Origin: Fidelibacterota bacterium
GTDB lineage: Bacteria > Marinisomatota > Marinisomatia > Marinisomatales > S15-B10
Assembly (NCBI GenBank): GCA_002715465.1
Contig: PAYY01000024.1
Coordinates: 60,703 to 124,702, forward strand
Direction: 5' to 3'
DNA length: 64,000 nt
The position numbers and the translations under genes are program-made. Of the stretch, positions 17,897 to 26,492 are shown piece by piece. The notes under the pieces are model-generated. The model was not told the origin of the DNA. It made no database searches and worked only from the letters and a program-made list of their open reading frames with translations. The stretch's first letter is position 1, and each line of letters opens with the position of its first letter.

Positions 17897-19479
17897 GTGA
17901 AAATGTAATCATTCCTATTAGCTATTTTGTTTTTACTCTAGGCTTTACTATTTCGGCGTCATCCGTCGTTCTAAAAATTGGTAAAAACTGGCTACTTGAT
18001 ATCCCAGATGAAAGAAAAATCCACATTAATCCAATACCAAGAACTGGAGGATTGGCTCTTGGAATAGTATATATTATATCTCTATTTATATTTGATTTTT
18101 CCAAAGAGCTTTGGTGGTATGTAGCTGGAGGGACACCTCTTTTTATCATGGGCGCTTTTGATGATCATAGGTCGATAAGATGGCCTTTAAAACTAACTAT
18201 TGAACTTGTAGTCTCATCAATCGTTATTTACCGTTTTCTTGGGGATATAACGGCAATCCAATTTTTTTCAACAACCCTTAATTTTTCTACTATAGGCTTA
18301 GTAGTGGTTTTTCTTGTTTGGTTTGTGGGTATTTTGAATTCTGTCAATCTTATTGATGGGATGGATGGTTTAGCTGGCGGATTTATGGTATTACTAACTC
18401 TTTTTTCTATTTTAATTGGCTTAGTTAGTAGTAATTATAATTTTCTTATATTGAACACACTTCTTCTAGGTTCACTATTCGGTTTTATACTTTTCAATCG
18501 TAAACCAGCAAAATTTTTTATGGGAGACTCAGGGAGTCTTCTTTTAGGCTACCATGTAGCATGTCTTCCTCTTCTTTTTCACCAATTTTCAATGGGGAAA
18601 CAAATTCTAGAGATAACTCCATTTTTAATTCTTTCCTCATTTTTAATTATGGATACTACACGAGTTTTCTTTAGCAGAATTTTTCGTGGGCAGAATCCTA
18701 TGAATGCTGATACAATTCATCTTCATCATTTAGTTTTTAGACAGACCAACTCTTATATGGGAACTCTAATACCAATTTTTTTTGTCACTCTAATTACAGG
18801 GTTGGGTGCTATTTTATTCTTTATTTATGGATTTGGATATTTAGCTATGCAGTTATTTTTATTTGTAATTATAATTTTTATTCTTACTCCACCAGTACCT
18901 TTTTATGTTCCTTTAGCTTCGAGACTAACCAATCTGATTGCCCGTTTAAAGACTTCTAGGTTCAGTAATAAGCATCTTTTTCGTGTCCGTTATTTACCTA
19001 TTATAGGACTTATCTATTTGATAACGCTTATTACCCAATTTCCTATGAATATAATATTTAAAGATTTGCCAATTGAGTTTCCAATTGGGCTTTTTATGCT
19101 ATTTATTTTTTATATTTTTGGTGATCAAGATGAATCTATACAAACGGGTGTAATTCTTTTTTGCGTTGTTCAAATGTACTTTATTTCTCAATCAACAGAT
19201 TTATCATTTATGACATTATGGGGTTTGATACGATTAATTTGTTTGATTTTAGTTATTATTATTGCTACTGCAAATTATATTGAAAATAGCAAACATTTAG
19301 GTTTTGAATTTTGGTCTGTTATCGATTTATTAATTATTTTAGTTTTCTCAGGTTTATTATTACTCAAATTAAATGGATTTTCTGTATCTATGATCAAATG
19401 GGGCGAGATAATAATAATGTATTATTGTTTGGGTCTTTATGGACAGCATATACACCCAAGAGTTGTAATCCAAAAATAA
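17893..19479 (+). CDS. WecA/MraY-family polyprenyl-phosphate sugar-1-phosphate transferase with C-terminal extension
   Basis: This 528-aa membrane enzyme would transfer a HexNAc-1-phosphate from UDP to undecaprenyl phosphate, starting glycan synthesis. Key family motifs are present: IPRTGGLALG (about 48), FDDHRSIRW (about 88-96) with the Asp pair, NLIDGMDGLAGG (about 151-162), MGDSGSLLLGY (about 210-220) and the cytoplasmic TIHLHHL (about 274-280). WecA proteins are usually near 350 aa; here about 180 extra residues with some five more hydrophobic segments follow. That layout is known in some Bacteroidetes-type homologues. It ends 2 bases from the oppositely oriented next gene. Confidence 0.88.
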   Translation: MSENVIIPISYFVFTLGFTISASSVVLKIGKNWLLDIPDERKIHINPIPRTGGLALGIVYIISLFIFDFSKELWWYVAGGTPLFIMGAFDDHRSIRWPLKLTIELVVSSIVIYRFLGDITAIQFFSTTLNFSTIGLVVVFLVWFVGILNSVNLIDGMDGLAGGFMVLLTLFSILIGLVSSNYNFLILNTLLLGSLFGFILFNRKPAKFFMGDSGSLLLGYHVACLPLLFHQFSMGKQILEITPFLILSSFLIMDTTRVFFSRIFRGQNPMNADTIHLHHLVFRQTNSYMGTLIPIFFVTLITGLGAILFFIYGFGYLAMQLFLFVIIIFILTPPVPFYVPLASRLTNLIARLKTSRFSNKHLFRVRYLPIIGLIYLITLITQFPMNIIFKDLPIEFPIGLFMLFIFYIFGDQDESIQTGVILFCVVQMYFISQSTDLSFMTLWGLIRLICLILVIIIATANYIENSKHLGFEFWSVIDLLIILVFSGLLLLKLNGFSVSMIKWGEIIIMYYCLGLYGQHIHPRVVIQK

Positions 19480-19481
19480 AT

Positions 19482-20093
19482 TCAGGGTCCTTTAAATTTA
19501 ATATCTATGCTATAAGTAGGTATGAATTTCCCTTTTGCAATGCTTGAGTTTGTAACAGGGTTAAACATACCTAATGCCAATTTAATGTCAGAAATATTTT
19601 TTGGTAGTTTAAAGAATTTTTCAATTGGTACTAGTAATGCAATATCAATTGCAATAGGAAAATCATTCACTTTATTATTGTTTGATTGTATTATGTTAAC
19701 AAAACTTCCTCCAATAGCATAATTATTATTAAAATTAATTGTATATAAAATTTGCGGAAAAAAAATATCATTTAATTTTGTTGTCCTATTTTGTCTTGAA
19801 CCTACCGCTGTAGCTAAGTCTAACTTATTTGAAGAAAAAAATTGATAAAATAACCCAATATAGTATGTATGAAACCCTTCGATATGGATTGAATAATAGC
19901 CATGAAGATCAAATCGATTTTGCAATCCATAACTAAAAACTGCATATGATTGACCTTGCTTGAAATAATTAAACGGATTCCATGTAATATCTAGTTCTAA
20001 CCGACCTTTTCCAGCTGAAGTTCCATTGTCAAATCCACCAGATGAAAATAGACAAGAAAAAAGCAGGGTCAGTACTATGCATATGATCTTCAT
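19482..20093 (-). CDS. Small secreted protein, probable outer-membrane beta-barrel
   Basis: A 203-aa protein with an N-terminal signal peptide (MKIICIVLTLLFSCLF, cleavage near residue 20). The rest alternates polar and aromatic residues in short strands (QSYAVFSYGLQNRFDLHGYY, TYYIGLFYQFF, LYTINFNNNYAIGGSF) and ends in a strand with aromatic/hydrophobic alternation, which suggests a small beta-barrel. No family is recognised. It converges on the WecA-like gene with only two bases between stop codons, so transcripts from both sides must run into each other. Confidence 0.6.
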   Translation of the reverse strand: MKIICIVLTLLFSCLFSSGGFDNGTSAGKGRLELDITWNPFNYFKQGQSYAVFSYGLQNRFDLHGYYSIHIEGFHTYYIGLFYQFFSSNKLDLATAVGSRQNRTTKLNDIFFPQILYTINFNNNYAIGGSFVNIIQSNNNKVNDFPIAIDIALLVPIEKFFKLPKNISDIKLALGMFNPVTNSSIAKGKFIPTYSIDIKFKGP

Positions 20094-20202
20094 GCTTCAA
20101 TCTAAGTAGTTTCCGTTTAAAGAGAAAGCTTGAAGGGCTGGTTTTTTGAAATTTGGTTTATGTATACTACTAAATGTAATTTCAGTTGCGTTATTTGAAA
20201 AT

Positions 20203-20552
20203 GGGGGCGATTGGCTTCGACAAAATATGACTTTTTTTGTGTTGCATGTACAGAACCCGGGTAATCTGTTTAATCATCCCGGAAACAACACAGATGCCAA
20301 TAATGGCAACATTGCTTACGCTTAAAGCATAAGCCGTTCCATCTAAAATATGTTTGCCGTTTTAGAATGGAGCGTCAATTAGGCAGACTATTCCTAAGAA
20401 TTGTCCGCGTTTTTAGGATGAAAAATTTCGGACTGGCTTTGAAATTTGGTCGTTTGACACCAAATCCAAAGTAAGATAAAAAAGTCAAACTAAACATGTA
20501 GAAGTACAAATAATTTCTATTTTGGACGGGAGTTCGACTCTCCCCGCCTCCA
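20203..20552 (+). ncRNA. ssrA: tmRNA (ssrA), one-piece
   Basis: tmRNA rescues ribosomes stalled on broken mRNAs and tags the peptide for proteolysis. The 5' end GGGGGCG (20203-20209) pairs with CGCCTCC (20545-20551) to make the acceptor stem, including the G3-U70 wobble that specifies alanine; A20552 is the discriminator and CCA is not encoded. The T arm is GGGAG-TTCGACT-CTCCC. A pseudoknot is visible: CCGGG (20257-20261) with CCCGG (20278-20282), and TCTGT (20265-20269) with ACAGA (20290-20294). The tag frame runs from about GCC at 20296 to TAA at 20323-20325 and reads ANNGNIAYA; the stop lies in the loop of helix 5 (20314-20334), as in other tmRNAs. Length 350 nt. Confidence 0.95.
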
Positions 20553-20592
20553 CAAAATGTTTAAAGTATTTTAAAAATTTTCATTAGTTATA

Positions 20593-22269
20593 ATGATTAA
20601 GTTAAGTATGCTATTAATCAAAAATTTTTCTAATCTATTCTGTTATTTGCGGTTAGGATACAAAACCATACTAATTTTTATTCTTATTAATCACTGTTTT
20701 TTGAAAAGTCAGATATATTACCAAGCCGATCCTTATAATCTTTTAAAGTATGAAAAAGATTCTTATAAGAATAATGATTTAATTTCTCCGCTTATTTTGC
20801 GTCCTTCTTTTTTATCTATTGAGGGTAATGGAAATAGTAGGTGGGAGATTATTGCAAGGGGTGAATATTTTGAAAATAGTGGTGCTCCTAATCTTGAGAA
20901 TAGTGGTTCCCGATGGATTGGTAAAGGTATAAGTAATTATAGGTCTTTTAGGTTTGGTTATGTAAGCAAATTATTGATCTTTACAATTGAACCATACCGA
21001 TTCAATAATGAAAATCTTCAATATTCTATACCAATAAGAAAAGGTATTTACTCTAGAAAGAATGATAACCAACCACATGGAGATTCTACGGTTGTTTTCT
21101 CAGGTATAAATGAATTTCAGTTGTTTCTTCACTATTCTGGACTAGGTATTGGAATTTCTAATGCAAATATGTGGTGGGGACCTGGTATGCATAGTTCACT
21201 CCAGATGTCAAATAATACATCTGGATTTAGGTACTTTACTTTTGGGACGATAGGAGAAAAAAAAATACGCAAATTTGGTTTTGATATAAGATATATCTTT
21301 TCTCCTATGGATGACAAGAATATTGGAAAGCCCTATTTTTCATCACTTCTTTTTTCAACAACATTCTATAGTAACCCTCAGTTTACATTTGGTTTTTCAA
21401 GATCCTATCTTTCCGGACATGGAACTGCTAAACCAACCAATTGGTCTTATATATCTCTTAAAGACGCAATGATGCTTCCATTTGGGGACCTTTTCTTAAG
21501 TGAAAAACAAAAAGATCCTGACAATCCAGAAAGTGCGGTTGATTTATGGGATGAAATTTTAGTAGGCTATTTAATAGCCTCATTTCCTAGATCTGGCTTA
21601 AAAATATATGTAGAATATGGTAGAGATGATCATGCTTGGGATTGGGATGATTTTTCAAGACAACCAGATCATTCAGGTGCTAGTATAATAGGTCTTCGTA
21701 AATATGGTTTATTTGGAAATTCTAATTTAGTAGGTGGCTTAGAATATATATCTTTGATTAAATCCAAATTTTGGACTAAACGGGTTCCAGGTACTTGGTA
21801 TAGTAAAGAAGTCTATGATTATAATAGTTACAATGGGAGATGGTGGGGTGCGCATAGCGGACCTGATTCTGATGATTTTTTTATTTATTTTGGTTATATG
21901 GGAGAAAACTTTTCAATTATTCCAGCTTTTAATTATGAGAGACACGGTGTAATTGATAATACAGCATTGATATTTGAAGAGAGGCCTTTTTTAGTATATG
22001 ACCCAGAAAAAAGAAGATGGGTACAAATAATGAGGAAGCAATGGCGAGAACGTCAGGTTAACATTTGGCCTGAAGTAAAATTTGAATACAGATTAGAAAT
22101 AAAGTTTAAGATTAAAAAATTTAACTTCAATTTTTATTATGAAGATGAATTTGTTGATAATCTGGAATTTAATTGGGGTGAAAGAAAAACAAACCTATGG
22201 TGGTTTGGTATTGAAAGAATGATCCAAAGTGAAGATTTAAAATTTATAAGTAAAAGATTAGAAAAATAG
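20593..22269 (+). CDS. Wzi-like capsule assembly outer-membrane protein
   Basis: A 558-aa protein with an N-terminal hydrophobic export segment (about residues 20-40, preceded by basic residues). The aromatic, Gly-rich strands and the segment ISNANMWWGPGMHSSLQMSN (about 186-205) match the Wzi family, 18-stranded outer-membrane barrels that anchor capsule to the cell surface. Length is somewhat above E. coli Wzi (about 480 aa). It starts 40 bases after the tmRNA, with no terminator seen between them. The stop TAG forms an ATAG overlap with the following GT2 gene, tying surface attachment to a glycosyltransferase. Confidence 0.8.
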   Translation: MIKLSMLLIKNFSNLFCYLRLGYKTILIFILINHCFLKSQIYYQADPYNLLKYEKDSYKNNDLISPLILRPSFLSIEGNGNSRWEIIARGEYFENSGAPNLENSGSRWIGKGISNYRSFRFGYVSKLLIFTIEPYRFNNENLQYSIPIRKGIYSRKNDNQPHGDSTVVFSGINEFQLFLHYSGLGIGISNANMWWGPGMHSSLQMSNNTSGFRYFTFGTIGEKKIRKFGFDIRYIFSPMDDKNIGKPYFSSLLFSTTFYSNPQFTFGFSRSYLSGHGTAKPTNWSYISLKDAMMLPFGDLFLSEKQKDPDNPESAVDLWDEILVGYLIASFPRSGLKIYVEYGRDDHAWDWDDFSRQPDHSGASIIGLRKYGLFGNSNLVGGLEYISLIKSKFWTKRVPGTWYSKEVYDYNSYNGRWWGAHSGPDSDDFFIYFGYMGENFSIIPAFNYERHGVIDNTALIFEERPFLVYDPEKRRWVQIMRKQWRERQVNIWPEVKFEYRLEIKFKIKKFNFNFYYEDEFVDNLEFNWGERKTNLWWFGIERMIQSEDLKFISKRLEK

Positions 22270-23159
22270 AGATTTACATAAAACCCAAAGTTTCAGTAAT
22301 TATTGTAACTTATAATTCCCAATCAGAGATTAAAGCTTGTCTTGATTCACTCCAACCTTGTCTGAATTCTGGAAGAAATGAAGTGTTTATTATTGACAAT
22401 AACTCCAAAGATAAAACTGTAGAAGAAATTTTAAAATATGATCAGGAGAATCTTATTCTATTAAAGAACTCAAAAAATTTTGGTTTTACAAAAGCTGTTA
22501 ATCAAGGAATAAGTAAATCTAAAGGAGATTATATTTTTATATTAAATCCCGATACTAAAATTGAAGTTGATATAATAAAAAAACTTTCTAATAAACTTAA
22601 TTCAAATCCTAAAATTGCTGTTGCTGCTCCACAGCTTCGATTTCCAGATGGAAGGATTCAATACTCCTGTCGAAGATTCCCAACTTATACAAATATATTA
22701 ATAGAAATATTGCGTTTATATCGATTTAAAAAGTTTCAAGGTTGGAAAATGAGAAGTTTTGATCATAAAACTCAATTGATAGTTGATCAACCAGCTGGAG
22801 CCGCATTATTTATACGTCGATCAATTATTAATCATTTATATGGATTAGATGAAAGATTCCCCATGTTTTTTAGCGATGTAGATCTTTGCAAAAGAATTAA
22901 GGATTTAGGTTTAATAATTATGTTTTATCCTAATATTATTGTTTATCATAAAGGAGGAAGCTCTATTTTTAGGAGACGTGTATCTATGATTGTAAGTTCA
23001 CATATATCAATGATTAAATATTTCATTAAGCATCATTATAGCTTGAGATGTATTCTTCCAAACTTACTAATAGCTTTTTTTCTTATCATTAGTATTCCTA
23101 TAAGGATCCTTATTTATTTTATTTATCCAAACTATGGGAAAATAAGAAATACTTTGTAG
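22266..23159 (+). CDS. GT2 family glycosyltransferase, probable AUA start
   Basis: The first usual start codon, GTG at 22383, would delete the essential first beta strand. The frame is open to 22254 and encodes KPKVSVIIVTYNSQSEI just upstream, the invariant GT2 N-terminus; so translation must begin before 22290. No ATG, GTG, TTG or CTG occurs there. ATA at 22266-22268 sits in an ATAG overlap with the wzi-like stop; ATT at 22272 is another option. Other motifs: FIIDNNSKDKT, FILNPDTKIE (DxD-type), FFSDVDLCKRIKDLG (about 204). The C-terminal 40 residues are hydrophobic. This is the rhamnosyltransferase-like (WbbL-type) GT2 subgroup. About 297 aa. Confidence 0.82.
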   Translation: MEIYIKPKVSVIIVTYNSQSEIKACLDSLQPCLNSGRNEVFIIDNNSKDKTVEEILKYDQENLILLKNSKNFGFTKAVNQGISKSKGDYIFILNPDTKIEVDIIKKLSNKLNSNPKIAVAAPQLRFPDGRIQYSCRRFPTYTNILIEILRLYRFKKFQGWKMRSFDHKTQLIVDQPAGAALFIRRSIINHLYGLDERFPMFFSDVDLCKRIKDLGLIIMFYPNIIVYHKGGSSIFRRRVSMIVSSHISMIKYFIKHHYSLRCILPNLLIAFFLIISIPIRILIYFIYPNYGKIRNTL

Positions 23160-23175
23160 AGTAAGAAAATGCATC

Positions 23176-23214
23176 AGAATAAAAATGGCGATTAATAATC
23201 GCCATTTTTATTCT
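23176..23214. terminator. Bidirectional rho-independent terminator
   Basis: An 18-base arm AGAATAAAAATGGCGATT (23176-23193) is followed by loop AAT and its exact reverse complement (23197-23214). The stem has a GC-rich core (GGCGA/TCGCC) flanked by A- and T-runs on both sides, so it works for the GT2 transcript on + and for marC on -. It overlaps the last two codons and stop of marC (23208-23214), which is unusually economical. Confidence 0.9.
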
Positions 23215-23855
23215 AAGGAAGAAGAAATAATAGTTTGTAAAACAGGTGTAGCACCATCAATAATAAATTGAATTGAAATTACCATAAGTAGAATTCCCAT
23301 AATACGTTGTATAACACGTATCCATGTAGTTCCTAATCTTTTCGAAAGTTTATTAGCACCAATAAGCATGAAATAAGCAAATAACATAACAAGAATTATA
23401 CAACCGACAAGAATCGCATAATGAATAGTTGATGTAGCTTTTCCAGATAACACCATTGCTCCAGTTATAGCACCTGGACCAGTCAATAAGGGTATTCCTA
23501 CTGGCGAGATTCCAATATCATCCATTTCTAATCCTTCCTGTTGTTCCTGAGGAGTGGACCTGGTTCTTGAAACAATTGCTTCAAGCATACGCAGCCCAGT
23601 CCTGAAGAAGATAATCCCCCCCATAATTTTAAAAGCATCTAGTGTAATTGAATAAAACTGAAAAATATATTTCCCAAGAAATGAAAAAATCAATAGAGTT
23701 ATTATACCTGTAATAGTTGCTTTGCGAACAATTATTTTTGTTTCTGGTACTTCAAAACGTTCGGTAAGGGCAAGAAAGATTGTAGATATTCCTATTGGGT
23801 TTACCAACGTAAAAAGAGTTGAGAAACAAAGAACTAGGTATTCTAAAGAATCCAT
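23208..23855 (-). CDS. MarC family integral membrane protein
   Basis: A 215-aa membrane protein with six hydrophobic segments in the 3+3 arrangement of the MarC/YchE family. Family features: LFTLVNPIGISTIFLAL near the N-terminus, and GISPVGIPLLTGPGAITGAM (about 114-133), the repeat of the Pro/Gly-rich NP-type hairpin. Its transport substrate is not established in general; the old link to multiple antibiotic resistance has not held up. It ends inside a bidirectional terminator and lies 9 bases downstream of argS on the same strand, so the two are probably cotranscribed. Confidence 0.88.
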   Translation of the reverse strand: MDSLEYLVLCFSTLFTLVNPIGISTIFLALTERFEVPETKIIVRKATITGIITLLIFSFLGKYIFQFYSITLDAFKIMGGIIFFRTGLRMLEAIVSRTRSTPQEQQEGLEMDDIGISPVGIPLLTGPGAITGAMVLSGKATSTIHYAILVGCIILVMLFAYFMLIGANKLSKRLGTTWIRVIQRIMGILLMVISIQFIIDGATPVLQTIISSSLE

Positions 23856-23864
23856 AATTAAGAG

Positions 23865-25508
23865 TTACATTTTTTTTGGTTGACTTATACCTAATACTTG
23901 AAGACCACATGCAAGGATTTCTTTTACAGCTGAAATAAGATATAATCGGGATGAGGTTAAAACTTTATTATTCGTTACTACTCGATGTTTACTATAAAAA
24001 CGATGGAAATCTGAAGCAATAGATTGCAGATAATTTGCTATAGTTTGAGGCTCAAGAGATTCTAAAGCTGCAATCATTACTTCTGGCCATTTCATAAGGC
24101 CTTTAATAAGATCTATTTCCTCATCTTGAACAATCACAGAAATATCGATTGAATCAGAAAAAAGGACTCCAGTATCCTTAGCGTGTTTTAATATATTGCA
24201 GATTCTAGCATGTGCGTATTGAAGGTAATAAACAGGATTTTCATCAGATTCCTTTTCAGCAAGTCCTATATCAAAATTCAAATGACTTTGTCTGTTTCTC
24301 ATAATAAAAAAATATCGTACTACATCAACACCTACCATTTTTATCAGTTCGTCAAGTGTTACAAAAGTCGCTTTTCTAGTGGACATTTTAACTTTTTTAC
24401 CATCTCGCAAGAGTGATACAAATTGATGGATTATCACTTTGATATTCTTTGTATCATAACCCATAGCATTTAAAGCAGATAAAATATCAGGGTAAGTATC
24501 ATTATGATCAGCTCCAAAAATATCAATGATTAGGTCATATCCTCTTTCAAGCTTGTTTCTATGATAGGCAATATCAGGTAGACGATATGTTGGTTCTCCT
24601 GAACTTTTAACTAAAACAGTATCCTCTATCTTTCCAAATTTGGTTGTTTTTAACCATATTGCTCCATCTTTTTCATAAATGAATTTTTTCTCTTTTAATT
24701 TTTCTATGACCTCATCAATACTTCCTTCATTATAAAAACGTTGCTCATTAACATAATTATTAAAATGAACTTGAATTTTATTAAGCGTATTTTTTATTTC
24801 AAGAAAGATTGCTTTTTCAGCAACCTTCCGAAAATCATCAATACTTGATTCTCGATTATATGTTTTATTTTTTTTATTAATAATTCCTTTAGCAATTTCT
24901 TTTATATATTCACCTTCATAACCTCCTTCTGGAAGATCTACATTTTCCCCTATAATCTGGAGGTATCGGCTTTTTACCGATTCACCTAATAGTTTCATCT
25001 GTCTCCCAGCATCATTGTAATAGTATTCTCGTTCAACTTCATATCCATGCCATTCAAGAATTCGGGCAATTACATCTCCTAGTACAGCTTGTCTACCATG
25101 TCCGACTGTTAGAGGCCCAGTTGGATTGGCACTTACAAATTCAACTTGGGCTTTTTGACCTAAGTAAGTTGATTTTTTACCATAATTTGGACCTTCATTT
25201 GTTATTACTGAGAGCTGGTTATAGATATAATCAGAAGAAATTGTAAAATTGAGGAAACCAGGATTAGAGACAGTGATTTTTGAGCAAAACTTTTTGTCCA
25301 GATTAATCATTCTTTTTATTTCATTAGCTAATTCGAATGGTGGTCTACGTAATTTTTTTGATAAGGACATAGCGATCGCACAAGAAAGATCACCTAAATC
25401 ACGATGCTTACTTTCATCAAGTTTCAATTCAGGATTTTCTACTCCAAAAGTAGATACTATGATCCTAAGTTCACTAAGAATGAGATGTTTTATTTCAAAA
25501 GTTGACAT
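23865..25508 (-). CDS. argS: Arginyl-tRNA synthetase
   Basis: A 547-aa class I aminoacyl-tRNA synthetase, charging tRNA-Arg. The N-terminal Arg_tRNA_synt_N (additional) domain occupies about 1-90; the HIGH-type motif is in NPTGPLTVGHGRQ (about 129-141, GH of the motif at VGH); the KMSKS-type loop is KMSTRKA (about 374-380); the anticodon-binding DALR domain lies at about 425-547 with YLQYAHARICNI. Length is typical. ATG at 25508. RsfS lies 44 bases upstream on the same strand. Confidence 0.96.
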   Translation of the reverse strand: MSTFEIKHLILSELRIIVSTFGVENPELKLDESKHRDLGDLSCAIAMSLSKKLRRPPFELANEIKRMINLDKKFCSKITVSNPGFLNFTISSDYIYNQLSVITNEGPNYGKKSTYLGQKAQVEFVSANPTGPLTVGHGRQAVLGDVIARILEWHGYEVEREYYYNDAGRQMKLLGESVKSRYLQIIGENVDLPEGGYEGEYIKEIAKGIINKKNKTYNRESSIDDFRKVAEKAIFLEIKNTLNKIQVHFNNYVNEQRFYNEGSIDEVIEKLKEKKFIYEKDGAIWLKTTKFGKIEDTVLVKSSGEPTYRLPDIAYHRNKLERGYDLIIDIFGADHNDTYPDILSALNAMGYDTKNIKVIIHQFVSLLRDGKKVKMSTRKATFVTLDELIKMVGVDVVRYFFIMRNRQSHLNFDIGLAEKESDENPVYYLQYAHARICNILKHAKDTGVLFSDSIDISVIVQDEEIDLIKGLMKWPEVMIAALESLEPQTIANYLQSIASDFHRFYSKHRVVTNNKVLTSSRLYLISAVKEILACGLQVLGISQPKKM

Positions 25509-25552
25509 AACAAAAGTTTTTTTTATCTAAATCTATAAAGAAAGAATTAATC

Positions 25553-25933
25553 TCAAGAAAAATCATATTCAATGCTTTCAATCTTTCCATCAGCCCACAA
25601 TCGTTCTAAAGAATAGAATTCCCTTTGTTCTTTTTGAAAAATATGTACTACAGTATCAACAAAATCCATCAATACCCAATTGAGAGAATTAAGACCTTCT
25701 ACTTGCCACAATGTTGATTCTTTGCTCATTCCATCACTAATAGCATCATGAATAGTTTTTACATGTGTATCAGATGTTCCTGTGCATATCACAAAATAAT
25801 CAGCTATTTCTGTAAGATTTCGAACATCAATAATTTTTACGTGTTTAGCCTTTTTATTAATGACAAAAGATGAGATAAGTTTAGCTAAATCATAAGAGTA
25901 AATAGTCGTTGAGGTTTTGTCAGGCTTTTTCAG
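25553..25933 (-). CDS. rsfS: Ribosomal silencing factor RsfS, probable CUG start
   Basis: RsfS binds ribosomal protein uL14 and blocks subunit joining in slow growth. The first standard codon (GTG, 25792) gives only 79 residues and loses the front half of the domain. Reading the same frame upstream adds SYDLAKLISSFVINKKAKHV and KIIDVRNLTEIADYFVICTG, the hallmark RsfS N-terminal half. No ATG, GTG or TTG occurs there; CTG at 25933-25931 overlaps the upstream stop as CTGA, the same geometry as common ATGA overlaps, giving 126 aa, the usual length. The central DWVLMDFVDTVVHIF-like region (about 85-100) is also typical. Confidence 0.88.
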   Translation of the reverse strand: MKKPDKTSTTIYSYDLAKLISSFVINKKAKHVKIIDVRNLTEIADYFVICTGTSDTHVKTIHDAISDGMSKESTLWQVEGLNSLNWVLMDFVDTVVHIFQKEQREFYSLERLWADGKIESIEYDFS

Positions 25934-26484
25934 AGTTGTGTTCTTAGGAATCTTTGAATTGGCTCAATATCCAGATAGTCACTTCCTATTATAATAGTTA
26001 CATCAGTAAGAAGTGACTCATCTGTGTCTACAATTACTCTGATAGAATCACTAGGAGAGATAGCTAGAATTCTTGCAATTTCTTTAACTTTTTCAACATC
26101 ACCTCGACGAAGAATTACTATAGTTTCTTCATAGTTAAAATTATCTGCATTCTCAGTACGAATTACATCAACATAATTTTTCCTGAGATAATCGGTAAAC
26201 TGTTGGGCTATACCACTAATGCCACAGCCATTTAAAACTTCAGCTTCAATATTCTTTAATTCTGAAGTATCATAATTTGGCATGCTAAGAGGAGATGGGA
26301 CATTGACACTAAAATCAGGAATTTCCATTCCTCCTTTAATATGTCTGTTGATAATTGATCCTAAGAATAAAATTGAAGTAATTCCTAGTAAAAGGATAGA
26401 AAGGTTAGATCCCGAAAGAAGTTCAACCTTCTTTGATTTTTTTGATTTACGTCTGGTAGTATTCTTTGTGCCTTTGATGGCCAT
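25930..26484 (-). CDS. LytR C-terminal (LytR_C) domain membrane protein
   Basis: A 184-aa protein: a basic cytoplasmic N-terminus (residues 1-25, rich in Lys/Arg), one membrane helix (about 28-46) and a periplasmic LytR_C domain with EAEVLNGCGISGIAQQFTDY (about 83-102) and ending VTIIIGSDYLD. The domain is found C-terminal to LCP phosphotransferases and also alone; its ligand is unknown. It overlaps rsfS by 4 bases. Such stand-alone LytR_C genes commonly sit next to rsfS, which suggests a conserved pairing rather than chance. Confidence 0.8.
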   Translation of the reverse strand: MAIKGTKNTTRRKSKKSKKVELLSGSNLSILLLGITSILFLGSIINRHIKGGMEIPDFSVNVPSPLSMPNYDTSELKNIEAEVLNGCGISGIAQQFTDYLRKNYVDVIRTENADNFNYEETIVILRRGDVEKVKEIARILAISPSDSIRVIVDTDESLLTDVTIIIGSDYLDIEPIQRFLRTQL

Positions 26485-26492
26485 TTAGATAA

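Noticed and set aside
20281..20334. Alternative tmRNA tag frame beginning GCA at 20306 and ending at a TAA at 20330
   Set aside because: Its stop is outside the helix-5 loop and the encoded tail does not end in a protease-like signal; the other frame fits the known tmRNA architecture.
20530..20592. 3' end of the tmRNA as an integration (att) site for a mobile element
   Set aside because: No second copy of the tmRNA 3' end and no integrase or transposase gene is seen in the window.
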